Shown here: positions 16,940-24,303 of the stretch, piece after piece
How positions within the stretch are numbered: the first letter of the stretch is position 1
Layout of the letters: every line of letters starts with the position of its first letter
Source: JBBRGK01 sp036741355
GTDB lineage: Bacteria; Chloroflexota; Dehalococcoidia; CAUJGQ01
Direction: 5' to 3'
DNA: 52,164 bases
Assembly (NCBI GenBank): GCA_036741355.1
Contig: DAINSK010000025.1
Coordinates: 1 to 52,164, forward strand
The notes under the pieces: model-generated
What the model saw: only the letters and a program-made list of their open reading frames with translations
Databases searched by the model: none
What the model was told of the DNA's origin: nothing
Program-made: the position numbers and the translations under genes

Positions 16940-17686
16940 TCATGGCAGCTTCGGAACCTCCTGGAGCAAGTCGTACTCGGGCTGTTCACCGATGAAGACC
17001 GTCTCCGACAGGAAGCCCGGATTTCCGTACGGCGGCGCCGTCCAGCGCGGCATCTTGGTTACGGCTCCTTCCTGCCAGGCATCCCAGCCGGCAAAGGCGA
17101 GCTCAGTCAGTCTGTCCCACTTGCTCCGCATTTGTTCGGCGATTCCCGCGGGACGCCGCTCAGCGAGCCACGACACGTAGCGCTGCAGGCCGTGCATCCG
17201 CTTGGCTTCCTGCGTGTGGGTGCCCAGGTACCAGGATTCCCCCGCTTCATTAGAAATGCCCTCCGGATAGCGCAGCACGAACAACCACCTGACCAATCGA
17301 CCCTCGTCGTTCGGGCTAAGTCCGCCGGGAGCAGGCGAGTTGCCGAGAAAGTTGTGGTCGGGGCTATCGGAGATGAAGATTGTCTCGGCAACGAAGCCTC
17401 GCGGTCCGTAGGGAGCGGGCGTGTACGACGGCACATTTGTGATCGTCGCTTCCTGCCACGCCTGCCAGTTGTCGAATCCCAGCTCGGTCACCCGATCCCA
17501 CTGGTTCAACCGATCGACGGTCGTCCACGGGGGCGCGACCGCCGCCTTCTGTGCCGGCCAGGTTGCGTAGCGGCGCAGGCCCAGCAGCCGTTTTGCCTCC
17601 TGCGTATGCGTTCCCAGATACCAGCGCTCGCCTTCATCCTTCGCGATGCCCTCGGGATATCGCAGTAAGAACACCCATCGCAGCAT
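16940..17686 (-). CDS. tandem EthD-like (dimeric alpha/beta-barrel) protein
   Basis: A 248-residue protein built of two copies of one ~115-residue domain. Both open with 'RWxFxLRYPEGI', then 'WYLGTHTQEAKRxxGLxRY', a Trp-rich middle ('WDRxTELxFxxWxAWQE') and 'GFxxETxFI'. Copy 1 starts at residue ~1 and copy 2 at ~131. This matches EthD/dimeric ferredoxin-like barrel proteins, which often help degrade cyclic or aromatic compounds. The covalent tandem would make an internal pseudo-dimer. Start ATG 17686 has AAGGAGGG five bases upstream. It is the last gene of the operon from 26082. Confidence 0.72.
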   Translation of the reverse strand: MLRWVFLLRYPEGIAKDEGERWYLGTHTQEAKRLLGLRRYATWPAQKAAVAPPWTTVDRLNQWDRVTELGFDNWQAWQEATITNVPSYTPAPYGPRGFVAETIFISDSPDHNFLGNSPAPGGLSPNDEGRLVRWLFVLRYPEGISNEAGESWYLGTHTQEAKRMHGLQRYVSWLAERRPAGIAEQMRSKWDRLTELAFAGWDAWQEGAVTKMPRWTAPPYGNPGFLSETVFIGEQPEYDLLQEVPKLP

Positions 17687-17754
17687 GGCTCCCTCCTTTG
17701 CTACAACAGCCCTATTGCCCTTCGCGGGCATTACCATCGCGCCGAAATAAAATC

Positions 17755-18651
17755 TCAGCGAGTCGTATCGACAGGCCGCAATGCCGCGAACCCACCAGCT
17801 GCGGGAACAGCCGGCGCGCTCGGATTGCGCTGCGCCAGGATATCCTCCATGCGCCGCCGCACGCCGTCGAGCACGTTGAGATGGGTCAGGACATAGAAGC
17901 GCTCGTCGCGGATCGCGCTAACCACGGCCTCGGCGACCTCGACGGTCGGCATGCCGAACTCGTGCCAGCGCGCCATGGCCGCCGCGCGGCGCTCCTCCTG
18001 GGCGAGCCGTTCAACAGACGTCGGCGCCACGTCCCTGTACTCGTCCGGACGGTTGCGCTCGGCGGCCAGGATGCTGGTGGCGACCGCACCCGGACAGAGA
18101 ACCGAGCACTTCACGTTGCTTCCCCGCGCCTGCAGGTCGTAGTAGAGGCCCTCGGTGAGCCCCTGGACAGCGAACTTTGACACCCCGTAAGGCGCGCCGT
18201 TCCGCGCAACCAACCCCAACACCGAGGAGGTGTTTACGACGTGGCCTTCATCCTGCTCGAGCATGATCGGCAGGAAGTAGTGGATTCCGTGCACGACACC
18301 CATCAGGTTGATGCCGAGCAGCCACTCCCAGTCTTTGAGCGTGTGTTCCCAGGAGCTGCCGGATCCCGCGACGACGCCCGCGTTGTTACAGAGGACGTGC
18401 ACGCCACCGTAGGCGTCGACCGTGCGTTTCGCCAGCGCCTCGACGTCGGCAGCACGCGCGACGTTGGTCTCGACGCCGAGGACGTCAAACTCCTGTTGCT
18501 TCAGCTCTTTAACTGCGGCGTCGAGCGCGTCCCGTTCGACATCGGCCAGAACGACCTTCATTCCTTCACGCGCGAACCGCTCCGCGAGCGCCCGCCCAAT
18601 ACCGCTCGCTGCGCCGGTGACGACCGCAACCTTCCCGTCAAACTGCTGCAT
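17755..18651 (-). CDS. short-chain dehydrogenase/reductase (SDR)
   Basis: A 298-residue SDR: 'VTGAASGIGRA' cofactor loop, 'HVLCNNAGVVAG', 'VNTSSVLG' Ser, 'YGVSKFA' YxxxK. It has a longer C-terminus ('VLDGVRRRMEDILAQRNP...') than classical 250-residue members. ATG 18651 with GGAGGGCGC is a better start than the in-frame ATG at 18708. Asp at the end of beta2 ('VVLADVERD') favours NAD(H). It lies directly downstream of a second, similar SDR, suggesting duplication and successive oxidations in one pathway. Confidence 0.88.
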   Translation of the reverse strand: MQQFDGKVAVVTGAASGIGRALAERFAREGMKVVLADVERDALDAAVKELKQQEFDVLGVETNVARAADVEALAKRTVDAYGGVHVLCNNAGVVAGSGSSWEHTLKDWEWLLGINLMGVVHGIHYFLPIMLEQDEGHVVNTSSVLGLVARNGAPYGVSKFAVQGLTEGLYYDLQARGSNVKCSVLCPGAVATSILAAERNRPDEYRDVAPTSVERLAQEERRAAAMARWHEFGMPTVEVAEAVVSAIRDERFYVLTHLNVLDGVRRRMEDILAQRNPSAPAVPAAGGFAALRPVDTTR

Positions 18652-18711
18652 GCGCCCTCCACGAACGCCGGCGCCTCTCAGGGTTCGGCGAAAGCCCACC
18701 AGCGACATGGC

Positions 18712-19551
18712 TCACTGCTTAACGCGCGTCCCGGCTTCGAGTGGCACAAAGTCGTCGAGGATACGCGCGAAGCGCTCCACGTAGCGCGGCTTGAAGCTCA
18801 AGTGAGTGTGGATATAAAGCCGGTTCTCGCTGATGCCGCGCACGACGAGCGCGCCAACCTCCATTGGATCCAGCACGTCGGTCCGCCGTTCTCGCGCTGC
18901 AGGCAACGGCTCGGAAAATATCGGGCCACCGAACTGCTGCTGGCGATTGCGACGCGACTGCGTAATACGCGTTTGTACGCCGCTTGGGCAAAGCACCGAT
19001 ACCCCTATCTGCTCCTGCTCGAGTTCTTCACGCAGCCGCTCGGTGTAACCGACGACCGCGTACTTGGTCGCCGTGTACGCTCCCTGGTTCGGCGTCGGGT
19101 ATAGCCCTGACACGGACCCGGTGTTGACGATGTGCGCCTGGCCGCCCTGCAGGCGCAGTCGCGGCAGGAAGGCGCGCACGCCGTTCACCACACCCATCAG
19201 GTTGACTGCGATCAGCCACGCCCACTCTTCGGGCGGGGTATCGGCCAGCGCTCCGCCGATGAACACACCGGCGTTATTACAGAGCACGTGCACGGCTCCG
19301 AACTCGTCGTAGCCGCGCGCGGCGAGCCCCTCCACTGATGCGGGATCGACGACGTCGGCCTGGACTGCGATCGCGCGCACGCCCCGCTCCCGGAGCTCTG
19401 CCGCTACCGCCTCCGCCGGCTCTCGCTCGATGTCGCCGATCACGACGTTCATCCCCTCGCCCGCAAAGGCGTGGGCAATGCCGCGGCCGATGCCGCTGCC
19501 ACCGCCGGTCACGACCGCAACCTTGTTTCGTAGCTCTCTCACCAGCACCAT
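18712..19551 (-). CDS. short-chain dehydrogenase/reductase (SDR)
   Basis: A 279-residue SDR: 'VTGGGSGIGRG', 'VIGDIERE' (Asp after beta2, NAD-type), 'HVLCNNAGVFIGG', 'IVNTGSVSG' and 'YTATKYA'. Its C-terminal half ('ISENRLYIHTHLSFKPRYVERFARILDDF') resembles that of the neighbouring SDR at 17755 ('VLTHLNVLDGVRRRMEDIL'), so the two are probably paralogues. It is a member of the transporter/catabolic operon. Start is ATG 19551; a GTG three bases further in is possible. Confidence 0.87.
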   Translation of the reverse strand: MVLVRELRNKVAVVTGGGSGIGRGIAHAFAGEGMNVVIGDIEREPAEAVAAELRERGVRAIAVQADVVDPASVEGLAARGYDEFGAVHVLCNNAGVFIGGALADTPPEEWAWLIAVNLMGVVNGVRAFLPRLRLQGGQAHIVNTGSVSGLYPTPNQGAYTATKYAVVGYTERLREELEQEQIGVSVLCPSGVQTRITQSRRNRQQQFGGPIFSEPLPAARERRTDVLDPMEVGALVVRGISENRLYIHTHLSFKPRYVERFARILDDFVPLEAGTRVKQ

Positions 19552-19584
19552 CCTTGGTTACGAGCCCGTACCTGGACCGGCTGA

Positions 19585-19992
19585 TTACGCCCCCTGACCC
19601 GCAAATCGCTGCTTGAAAGAGTTTTTCTCGGCCTCGACGATGATATTGAGCGCAAACTCGTAATACTGGATCGCCTCGACGAACGAGACGCTGTTGCGGT
19701 CGAAGACGATGGTCGGTTCGGGGCCATCCATATCGAGTTTGGCGACGAAGCGAGGCCACATGAACGGCGCCACCCGAATAACCTTGGCTTCGATGCCCGC
19801 CTTGATCTCCTCGTTGGCCAGCGCCCTCTCCAGCCCGCGCTTCACCGCTGGGAACTGTTTCAGGCCGCGCAGATAGGCATCCGCACACTTCTCTACGCAC
19901 AACCGGTTCTGCCCCACGTCGAGCGCCTGGCTTGCGGACTCCAGCAACTCTCGCAGGTCCTTGTCCTTGATGTCAGACGGGTGAAGGCTCAC
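19585..19992 (-). CDS. conserved-looking protein of unknown function (135 aa)
   Basis: A soluble protein, mostly helical by composition. An N-terminal segment 'LRELLESASQALDVGQNRLCVEKCADAYLRGLKQFP' resembles a helical-hairpin repeat. A beta-like 'AKVIRVAPFMWPRFVAKLDMDGPEPTIVFDRNSVSFVEAIQYYEFAL' is in the C-terminal half. Base usage matches its neighbours and it sits in frame-tight operon context (33 bp before the SDR at 19551). I do not recognise the family; it could be an accessory or regulatory subunit of the pathway. Confidence 0.65.
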   Translation of the reverse strand: MSLHPSDIKDKDLRELLESASQALDVGQNRLCVEKCADAYLRGLKQFPAVKRGLERALANEEIKAGIEAKVIRVAPFMWPRFVAKLDMDGPEPTIVFDRNSVSFVEAIQYYEFALNIIVEAEKNSFKQRFAGQGA

Positions 19993-20017
19993 CGACTATT
20001 TGCCCCCATCTCCCCGG

Positions 20018-20047
20018 CCCTCTTCCCCCAATTCTAGGGGAAGAGGG
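20018..20047. repeat. CCCC-AATTCT-GGGG hairpin repeat
   Basis: CCCTCTTCCCC and GGGGAAGAGGG form a perfect 11 bp stem around CAATTCTA. It lies between two minus-strand operon genes. Related hairpins occur at 35181-35211 and, as a half copy, near 35303-35320, so this is a dispersed repeat. No T-run follows on either strand, so I do not call it a terminator. Confidence 0.65.
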
Positions 20048-20111
20048 AGCTGGTGCTGAGTGTCGGTACTCCGCTCGGACATCTTGCCACACGGAACGCT
20101 GCAAACGTTCG

Positions 20112-21410
20112 CTACACAGATGACCTGACCGGGTACTTGAACCCCTGAAGTTGTCGCTCTCGCCACGGCTTGTGAACCGTCTCGTGACGCTCCTTGAAGT
20201 CAGGTAGCACCGTGCGGCCGAATAGCTCGAGCGAGGCCATGATGTCCTCGTGTCTGCGTGTGCCCGACTGGGCAACGAACAGCATGATGTCCTGGTGCGC
20301 CTCTTCGTACTTCGCGAGGAACGCGCGGATTTGATCCGGAGTCCCGATCGCGGATCGCGACTGCGCCGCGCGCCACAGGCCGCGCGCCGTCTCGTTTTCG
20401 GGCTCGGGCGTGGCCGTGGCTACACCGGCGCCCGCGAGCTGTTCGAGTTGGTCTTGCTCGCCGCCGTGGATGGCGGCCCGCCGCGCAACCCTGGCCTGAA
20501 ACATCTTGAGCCGCTCTTCCTCGGGTGTATCGCGGAACTCTCGGTACAGGTTCGTCCGGCCGGGGCGGTGGTCCCGGCCGCCTGTCGTGTTGTAGAAGTG
20601 TCCCGCGGAGAAGCCAAAGAATGCTCCGCCGTCTCCGGCGCGCTTGATCGCCGCTTCCTCGGTATCGGCGCAGGCGAACTGGCTAAGAATGCACAGCGCC
20701 GGGTTCACCGCTTTGCCGACCGGGCGGCATTCCATCCGCATCAGCTCCCAGTACGTGGACACCCGCTCTTCGGCCTCTTCCGGTGTCTCGAAGGCGAATC
20801 CGAGCGAGCCCATGCCGAGGCGCGCCGCGGTGAGCACGGTCTCACGCCGGCCACCAGCCACCCAGAGCGGCGGGTGCGGTTTCTGGAGCGGCTTCGGGAC
20901 GATGTTGCGCTCGGGAAACTTGATGTACTCGCCTTCATAGCCGCTGAACGGCTCCTCCGTCATCATGCGGAGAGTGACCCGCAGTCCCTCCTCCCACATC
21001 GCCTTCTTCTGGTCCCAGGGGACCCCGTAGGCGCCGAGCTCCATCTCGGTGGACGACTCGCCGCTGCCGAACTCCACGCGACCGTCGCTGACGAGGTCGA
21101 GCGCAGCGATGCGCTCGGCGATGCGGCCGGGCGGGTTGTAGGCCGGCGGCGTCAGCGTGATGCCGTGGCCAAGACGAATGTTCTTCGTGCGCTGACTGGC
21201 GGCGGCAAGCACGATCTCGGGCGCCGACGAGTGCGCGTATTCTTCGAGGTGGTGGTGCTCGACCTCAAAGACGTAGTCAAACCCGAGACGATCGGCCAGC
21301 TCGATCTGCTCCAACGTCTCCTTGTAGATCCGATGCTCGTCATCCGGATTCCAGGTCTCTTTGTCGTAAGGTTTTGGTAATTGCAGTTCAAAAAATAGTC
21401 CGAGCTTCAT
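20112..21410 (-). CDS. LLM class flavin-dependent oxidoreductase (luciferase-like)
   Basis: A 432-residue TIM-barrel enzyme of the bacterial luciferase/F420 superfamily. Visible are the N-terminal strand 'MKLGLFFELQLPKPYDKETW', 'ELADRLGFDYVFEVEHHHLEEYAHSSAPEIVLAAASQRTKNIRLGHGITLTP', 'HNPPGRIAERIA'-type block ('NPPGRIAERIAALDLVSDGRVEFGSG') and 'KPHPPLWVAGG'. These use reduced FMN (monooxygenation) or F420. ATG 21410 has GGAGG eight bases upstream; longer in-frame starts are repeat-like. Within the operon it sits beside a crotonase and SDRs, fitting oxidative attack on an imported compound. Confidence 0.9.
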   Translation of the reverse strand: MKLGLFFELQLPKPYDKETWNPDDEHRIYKETLEQIELADRLGFDYVFEVEHHHLEEYAHSSAPEIVLAAASQRTKNIRLGHGITLTPPAYNPPGRIAERIAALDLVSDGRVEFGSGESSTEMELGAYGVPWDQKKAMWEEGLRVTLRMMTEEPFSGYEGEYIKFPERNIVPKPLQKPHPPLWVAGGRRETVLTAARLGMGSLGFAFETPEEAEERVSTYWELMRMECRPVGKAVNPALCILSQFACADTEEAAIKRAGDGGAFFGFSAGHFYNTTGGRDHRPGRTNLYREFRDTPEEERLKMFQARVARRAAIHGGEQDQLEQLAGAGVATATPEPENETARGLWRAAQSRSAIGTPDQIRAFLAKYEEAHQDIMLFVAQSGTRRHEDIMASLELFGRTVLPDFKERHETVHKPWRERQLQGFKYPVRSSV

Positions 21411-21525
21411 TGCAGGTTCCTCCAAAGTACTGTTCGCCGGGCGCCATTCGAGCCGGACAGGTCGTCGCATAGTTTAATGACGCTCAGTCGCGCGAAGGGT
21501 TCAGCCAAACACGTAGGCCGCACGA

Positions 21526-22374
21526 CTAGGCCCCGCGCCCGGGTGGCGGGCCTTCGATGGCGGGAATCCCTGCCTGCAGAAGTTCCAGCGCGTACGCCAC
21601 GCCCGCAAGCTGGCGCTTTGCGCCCTCGGGGCGTTTCATCGTGGGCGCCGCTTCGGGGAAGCCGGTGAAGGCGTACGTCTGATAGCCGGCTTCCACCGAC
21701 GGCGTGTAACCCATTATGTCGAGCGCGTTGTTTACCATGAGCTTGGTCATGCGCGGACCCACCGCCCCTCTGCCCGCGACACGCTCCGCATACGCGAGTG
21801 TCTCACGTTCGAGGTCGCCCGGCGGGTAGATCCGGTTGACGAAGCCGAGTTCCTGCGCTTCCCGCGGCGTGATAAAGCGACCCTCGTAAAGGATCTCCTT
21901 CGCCTTTTTCGGTCCAACGTCCCAGGGAGCGCTGAAGTACTGCAGGTTGGACGGAAGGAACAGCGCGTCGCTCGCCGCGAAGACGAGGTCCATCGACGCC
22001 GCGAAGATCCAGCCGCCGAAGATGCAATAGCCGTGAACCATCGCGATCGTCGGCTTGGGCACGTTGCGCCAGCGCAACGTCGACTCGACGTACTGCTCCC
22101 GCTGGCGGACGTAGCGGCCCAGCCGGTCGGACGGCGCCATCCAGCGGCGCGGGTCCTCCATCTCTTCGGGCGTGCCGATGTCGTGTCCGGCGCAGAAGCT
22201 CTTGCCCGCGCCGGAGAGGACGATCACCCGCACGTCGGGGTCCGAGCCGGCGGTGCGAAAGGCGTCGTCCAGCTCGTAGATCATGCGGGCGCTTTGCGCG
22301 TTGCGGTACCGCGGGCGGTTGAGGATGATCCTCGTCACCGGTCCCGGTTGGCAGAGGATGTGCTGAAAGTCCAT
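21526..22374 (-). CDS. enoyl-CoA hydratase/isomerase (crotonase) family protein
   Basis: A 282-residue crotonase-fold protein. The first oxyanion-hole segment is present ('SFCAGHDIG', 61-67). The second is altered: 'GYCIFGGW' (115-122) in place of GxxxGGG. By eye alignment, the two glutamates used for water addition in classical hydratases are Ile123 and Asn143 here. It probably binds an acyl-CoA but may be an isomerase, hydrolase or other variant. It lies 40 bp after the DppC gene in the operon, implying that the imported compound is handled as a CoA thioester. Confidence 0.85.
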   Translation of the reverse strand: MDFQHILCQPGPVTRIILNRPRYRNAQSARMIYELDDAFRTAGSDPDVRVIVLSGAGKSFCAGHDIGTPEEMEDPRRWMAPSDRLGRYVRQREQYVESTLRWRNVPKPTIAMVHGYCIFGGWIFAASMDLVFAASDALFLPSNLQYFSAPWDVGPKKAKEILYEGRFITPREAQELGFVNRIYPPGDLERETLAYAERVAGRGAVGPRMTKLMVNNALDIMGYTPSVEAGYQTYAFTGFPEAAPTMKRPEGAKRQLAGVAYALELLQAGIPAIEGPPPGRGA

Positions 22375-22414
22375 GGACGGTGGTTGTCCTTTGGTGGTCG
22401 GGAATGATCGGAGG

Positions 22415-23320
22415 TTACCTGCCGCGCAGGCTGGGGTCCAGGGCGTCCCGCAACCCGTCGCCGATCAGGCTAAACGACAGGATCGTCATCGAGATCGCCA
22501 CGCCGGGCACGATCGAGAGGTAGGCCGAGCCGTAGAGGTACTGGTATGCGTACTGGAGCAGGGAGCCCCAGCTAGGCGTGGGAGGCGGCACGCCCAGGCC
22601 GAGAAAGCTCAGACCGGACTCAGCTAGCACGGCGAAGCCCACACCGAGCGATAGAGAAACGATCACTGGCGCCGTGCAGTTGGGCCAGATGTGCCTGAAG
22701 AGTATCCGCACGTTGCCGCCGCCCAGGGTCCGGGCCGCCATGACGTAGTCCAGCTCGCGCACGGAGAGCACCTGCGAGCGTACGAGACGGGCGAGGAAGG
22801 CGACGCTGCCGATGCCGATCGCGATGACGAGCGTGTGTACGCTACGCCCCAGCGCTGCGAGCAGCCCCAGGGCCAGGACCAGCCCGGGAAATGCCAGCAG
22901 CACCTCCATGCAGCGCATGATCACGTCGTCGACGAAACCGCGGAAGAAGCCCGCGATCAGCCCGAGCACCACGCCAACGCTGGCGCCGAGCGCCGTTGCG
23001 ACGACGCCGATACCCAGCGACACGCGGGCTCCGTACAGCATGCGGCTCAGCAGGTCGCGGCCCAGCACGTCGGTGCCGAGCAGGTGCTTCGTCGATGGCC
23101 CCTGCAGGAATTCGCCCGCGTTTGTGTTTACAAGGTACGGGTCGTACGGCGCCAGCACGGGAGCGAAGATCGCGCAGCACGCAAAGAATATGACGATCAA
23201 GACGCTGGTGGCGATGATGGGGTCGCGCAGCATGCGCACGAACGGGCGTAGACGCGACGGCACTTGCCACCGCCGCATCAGGACGGGCTGAGTTGCCAGC
23301 GGCTCGGACGTCGACGTCAT
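22415..23320 (-). CDS. ABC transporter permease, DppC/OppC type
   Basis: A 301-residue permease with OppC N-terminal segment ('VLIVIFFACCAIFAPVLAPYDPYLVNT', 'HLLGTDVLGRDLLSRMLYGARVSLGIG') and BPD_transp_1 core; the EAA-like loop reads 'ELDYVMAARTLGGGNVRILFRHIWPN'. The final 'GDGLRDALDPSLRGR' is typical of DppC. It works with the DppB gene 22 bp upstream. The transported solute is unknown, but the downstream enzymes suggest an organic acid or amphipathic compound rather than a peptide (inference). Confidence 0.92.
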   Translation of the reverse strand: MTSTSEPLATQPVLMRRWQVPSRLRPFVRMLRDPIIATSVLIVIFFACCAIFAPVLAPYDPYLVNTNAGEFLQGPSTKHLLGTDVLGRDLLSRMLYGARVSLGIGVVATALGASVGVVLGLIAGFFRGFVDDVIMRCMEVLLAFPGLVLALGLLAALGRSVHTLVIAIGIGSVAFLARLVRSQVLSVRELDYVMAARTLGGGNVRILFRHIWPNCTAPVIVSLSLGVGFAVLAESGLSFLGLGVPPPTPSWGSLLQYAYQYLYGSAYLSIVPGVAISMTILSFSLIGDGLRDALDPSLRGR

Positions 23321-23342
23321 ACTCAGTTCCTGAGAACGAAAG

Positions 23343-24299
23343 TCAGCGGAAGCGGATGCGTGGGTCCAGGAATGCGTAGGTCAGGTCGGTAAGCAGGCTG
23401 GCAAGGAGGACGCAGGTCCCGACCAGCAGCACGAACCCCTGCACGACGGGGAAGTCCTTATCGGAAAACCCGGCGATGGCGAAGCGGCCGATGCCGGGGA
23501 TGGCGAAGACCTGCTCCACGATCACCGCGCCGGCGAGCAGGAACCCGATCTGCAGGCCGATGATGGTGGCGACCGGCAGCATGGCGTTCTTCAGCGCATG
23601 CAGCCAGACGACCTGGGTTCCGGCCAGCCCCTTCGCCCGCGCGGTGCGGATGTAGTCGGTGCGCAAGACCTCGAGCAACGACGAGCGGATAAAGCGCGTG
23701 AGCCCGCCGATGCCGCCGGCGCTCAGAACGAACGCCGGCATGATCAGTAGCTTGATCGCCTTACCCGGGTTGCTGGTGATCTGCGTGAAGCCGGACGGCG
23801 GCAGCCACTTCAGCTTCACGCCGAAGAGGATGATCAGCAGGATGCCGAGGAAGAAGTTGGGAATCGACACCCCCGCGATCGAGAACACGGTGATGGCGCG
23901 GTCCAGCGGCGAGTTGCGGTAGATCGCGGCAACGATCCCCAGGGGGAACGAGACCACGATCGCGAGGAAAAGGGCGGCGAGGCCGAGCTGCAGCGTGACC
24001 GGTATCCGCGCCCGGATCTCCGTGGTGATCGGCCGCTGGCTCTTGATCGACTTGCCGAGGTCCCCGTGCAGCACGTGGTTCAGCCAGATCGCGTACTGCA
24101 CGGGAACCGGGTCGTTCAGGTGGAACTCCTTCCGATAGACCGCAATCTGTTCTTTGGTGAGCGACTGGCCGCCGCTCGTGCCGATAAGCGCGGTAACCGG
24201 ATCGCCCGGCAGCAGCAGCTCCAGCGAGAATACCAGGAAGGTGATCAGGATCAGGACCGGTATTGCCTGGAGCAGCCGCCTGGCGATGTACGCTTGCAC
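23343..24299 (-). CDS. ABC transporter permease, DppB/OppB type
   Basis: A 318-residue permease starting at GTG 24299, five bases after the substrate-binding gene ends. The opening 'AYIARRLLQAIPVLILITFLVFSLELLLPGDP' is the DppB signature, and the EAA-like loop is 'DYIRTARAKGLAGTQVVWLHALKNAMLPV'. It ends 'TDLTYAFLDPRIRFR', as in most DppB proteins. An in-frame ATG at 24485 exists, but the extra 62 residues are antisense-like and overlap the upstream gene, so I rejected it. The very short gap implies strict co-expression. Confidence 0.92.
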   Translation of the reverse strand: MQAYIARRLLQAIPVLILITFLVFSLELLLPGDPVTALIGTSGGQSLTKEQIAVYRKEFHLNDPVPVQYAIWLNHVLHGDLGKSIKSQRPITTEIRARIPVTLQLGLAALFLAIVVSFPLGIVAAIYRNSPLDRAITVFSIAGVSIPNFFLGILLIILFGVKLKWLPPSGFTQITSNPGKAIKLLIMPAFVLSAGGIGGLTRFIRSSLLEVLRTDYIRTARAKGLAGTQVVWLHALKNAMLPVATIIGLQIGFLLAGAVIVEQVFAIPGIGRFAIAGFSDKDFPVVQGFVLLVGTCVLLASLLTDLTYAFLDPRIRFR

Positions 24300-24303
24300 T
24301 AGG

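Noticed and set aside
20018..20047. Rho-independent terminator
   Set aside because: Strong stem but no T-run on either strand, and it lies between co-directional operon genes; classed as a repeat.
20250..21380. 376-codon plus-strand open frame
   Set aside because: Antisense to the luciferase-like oxidoreductase gene.
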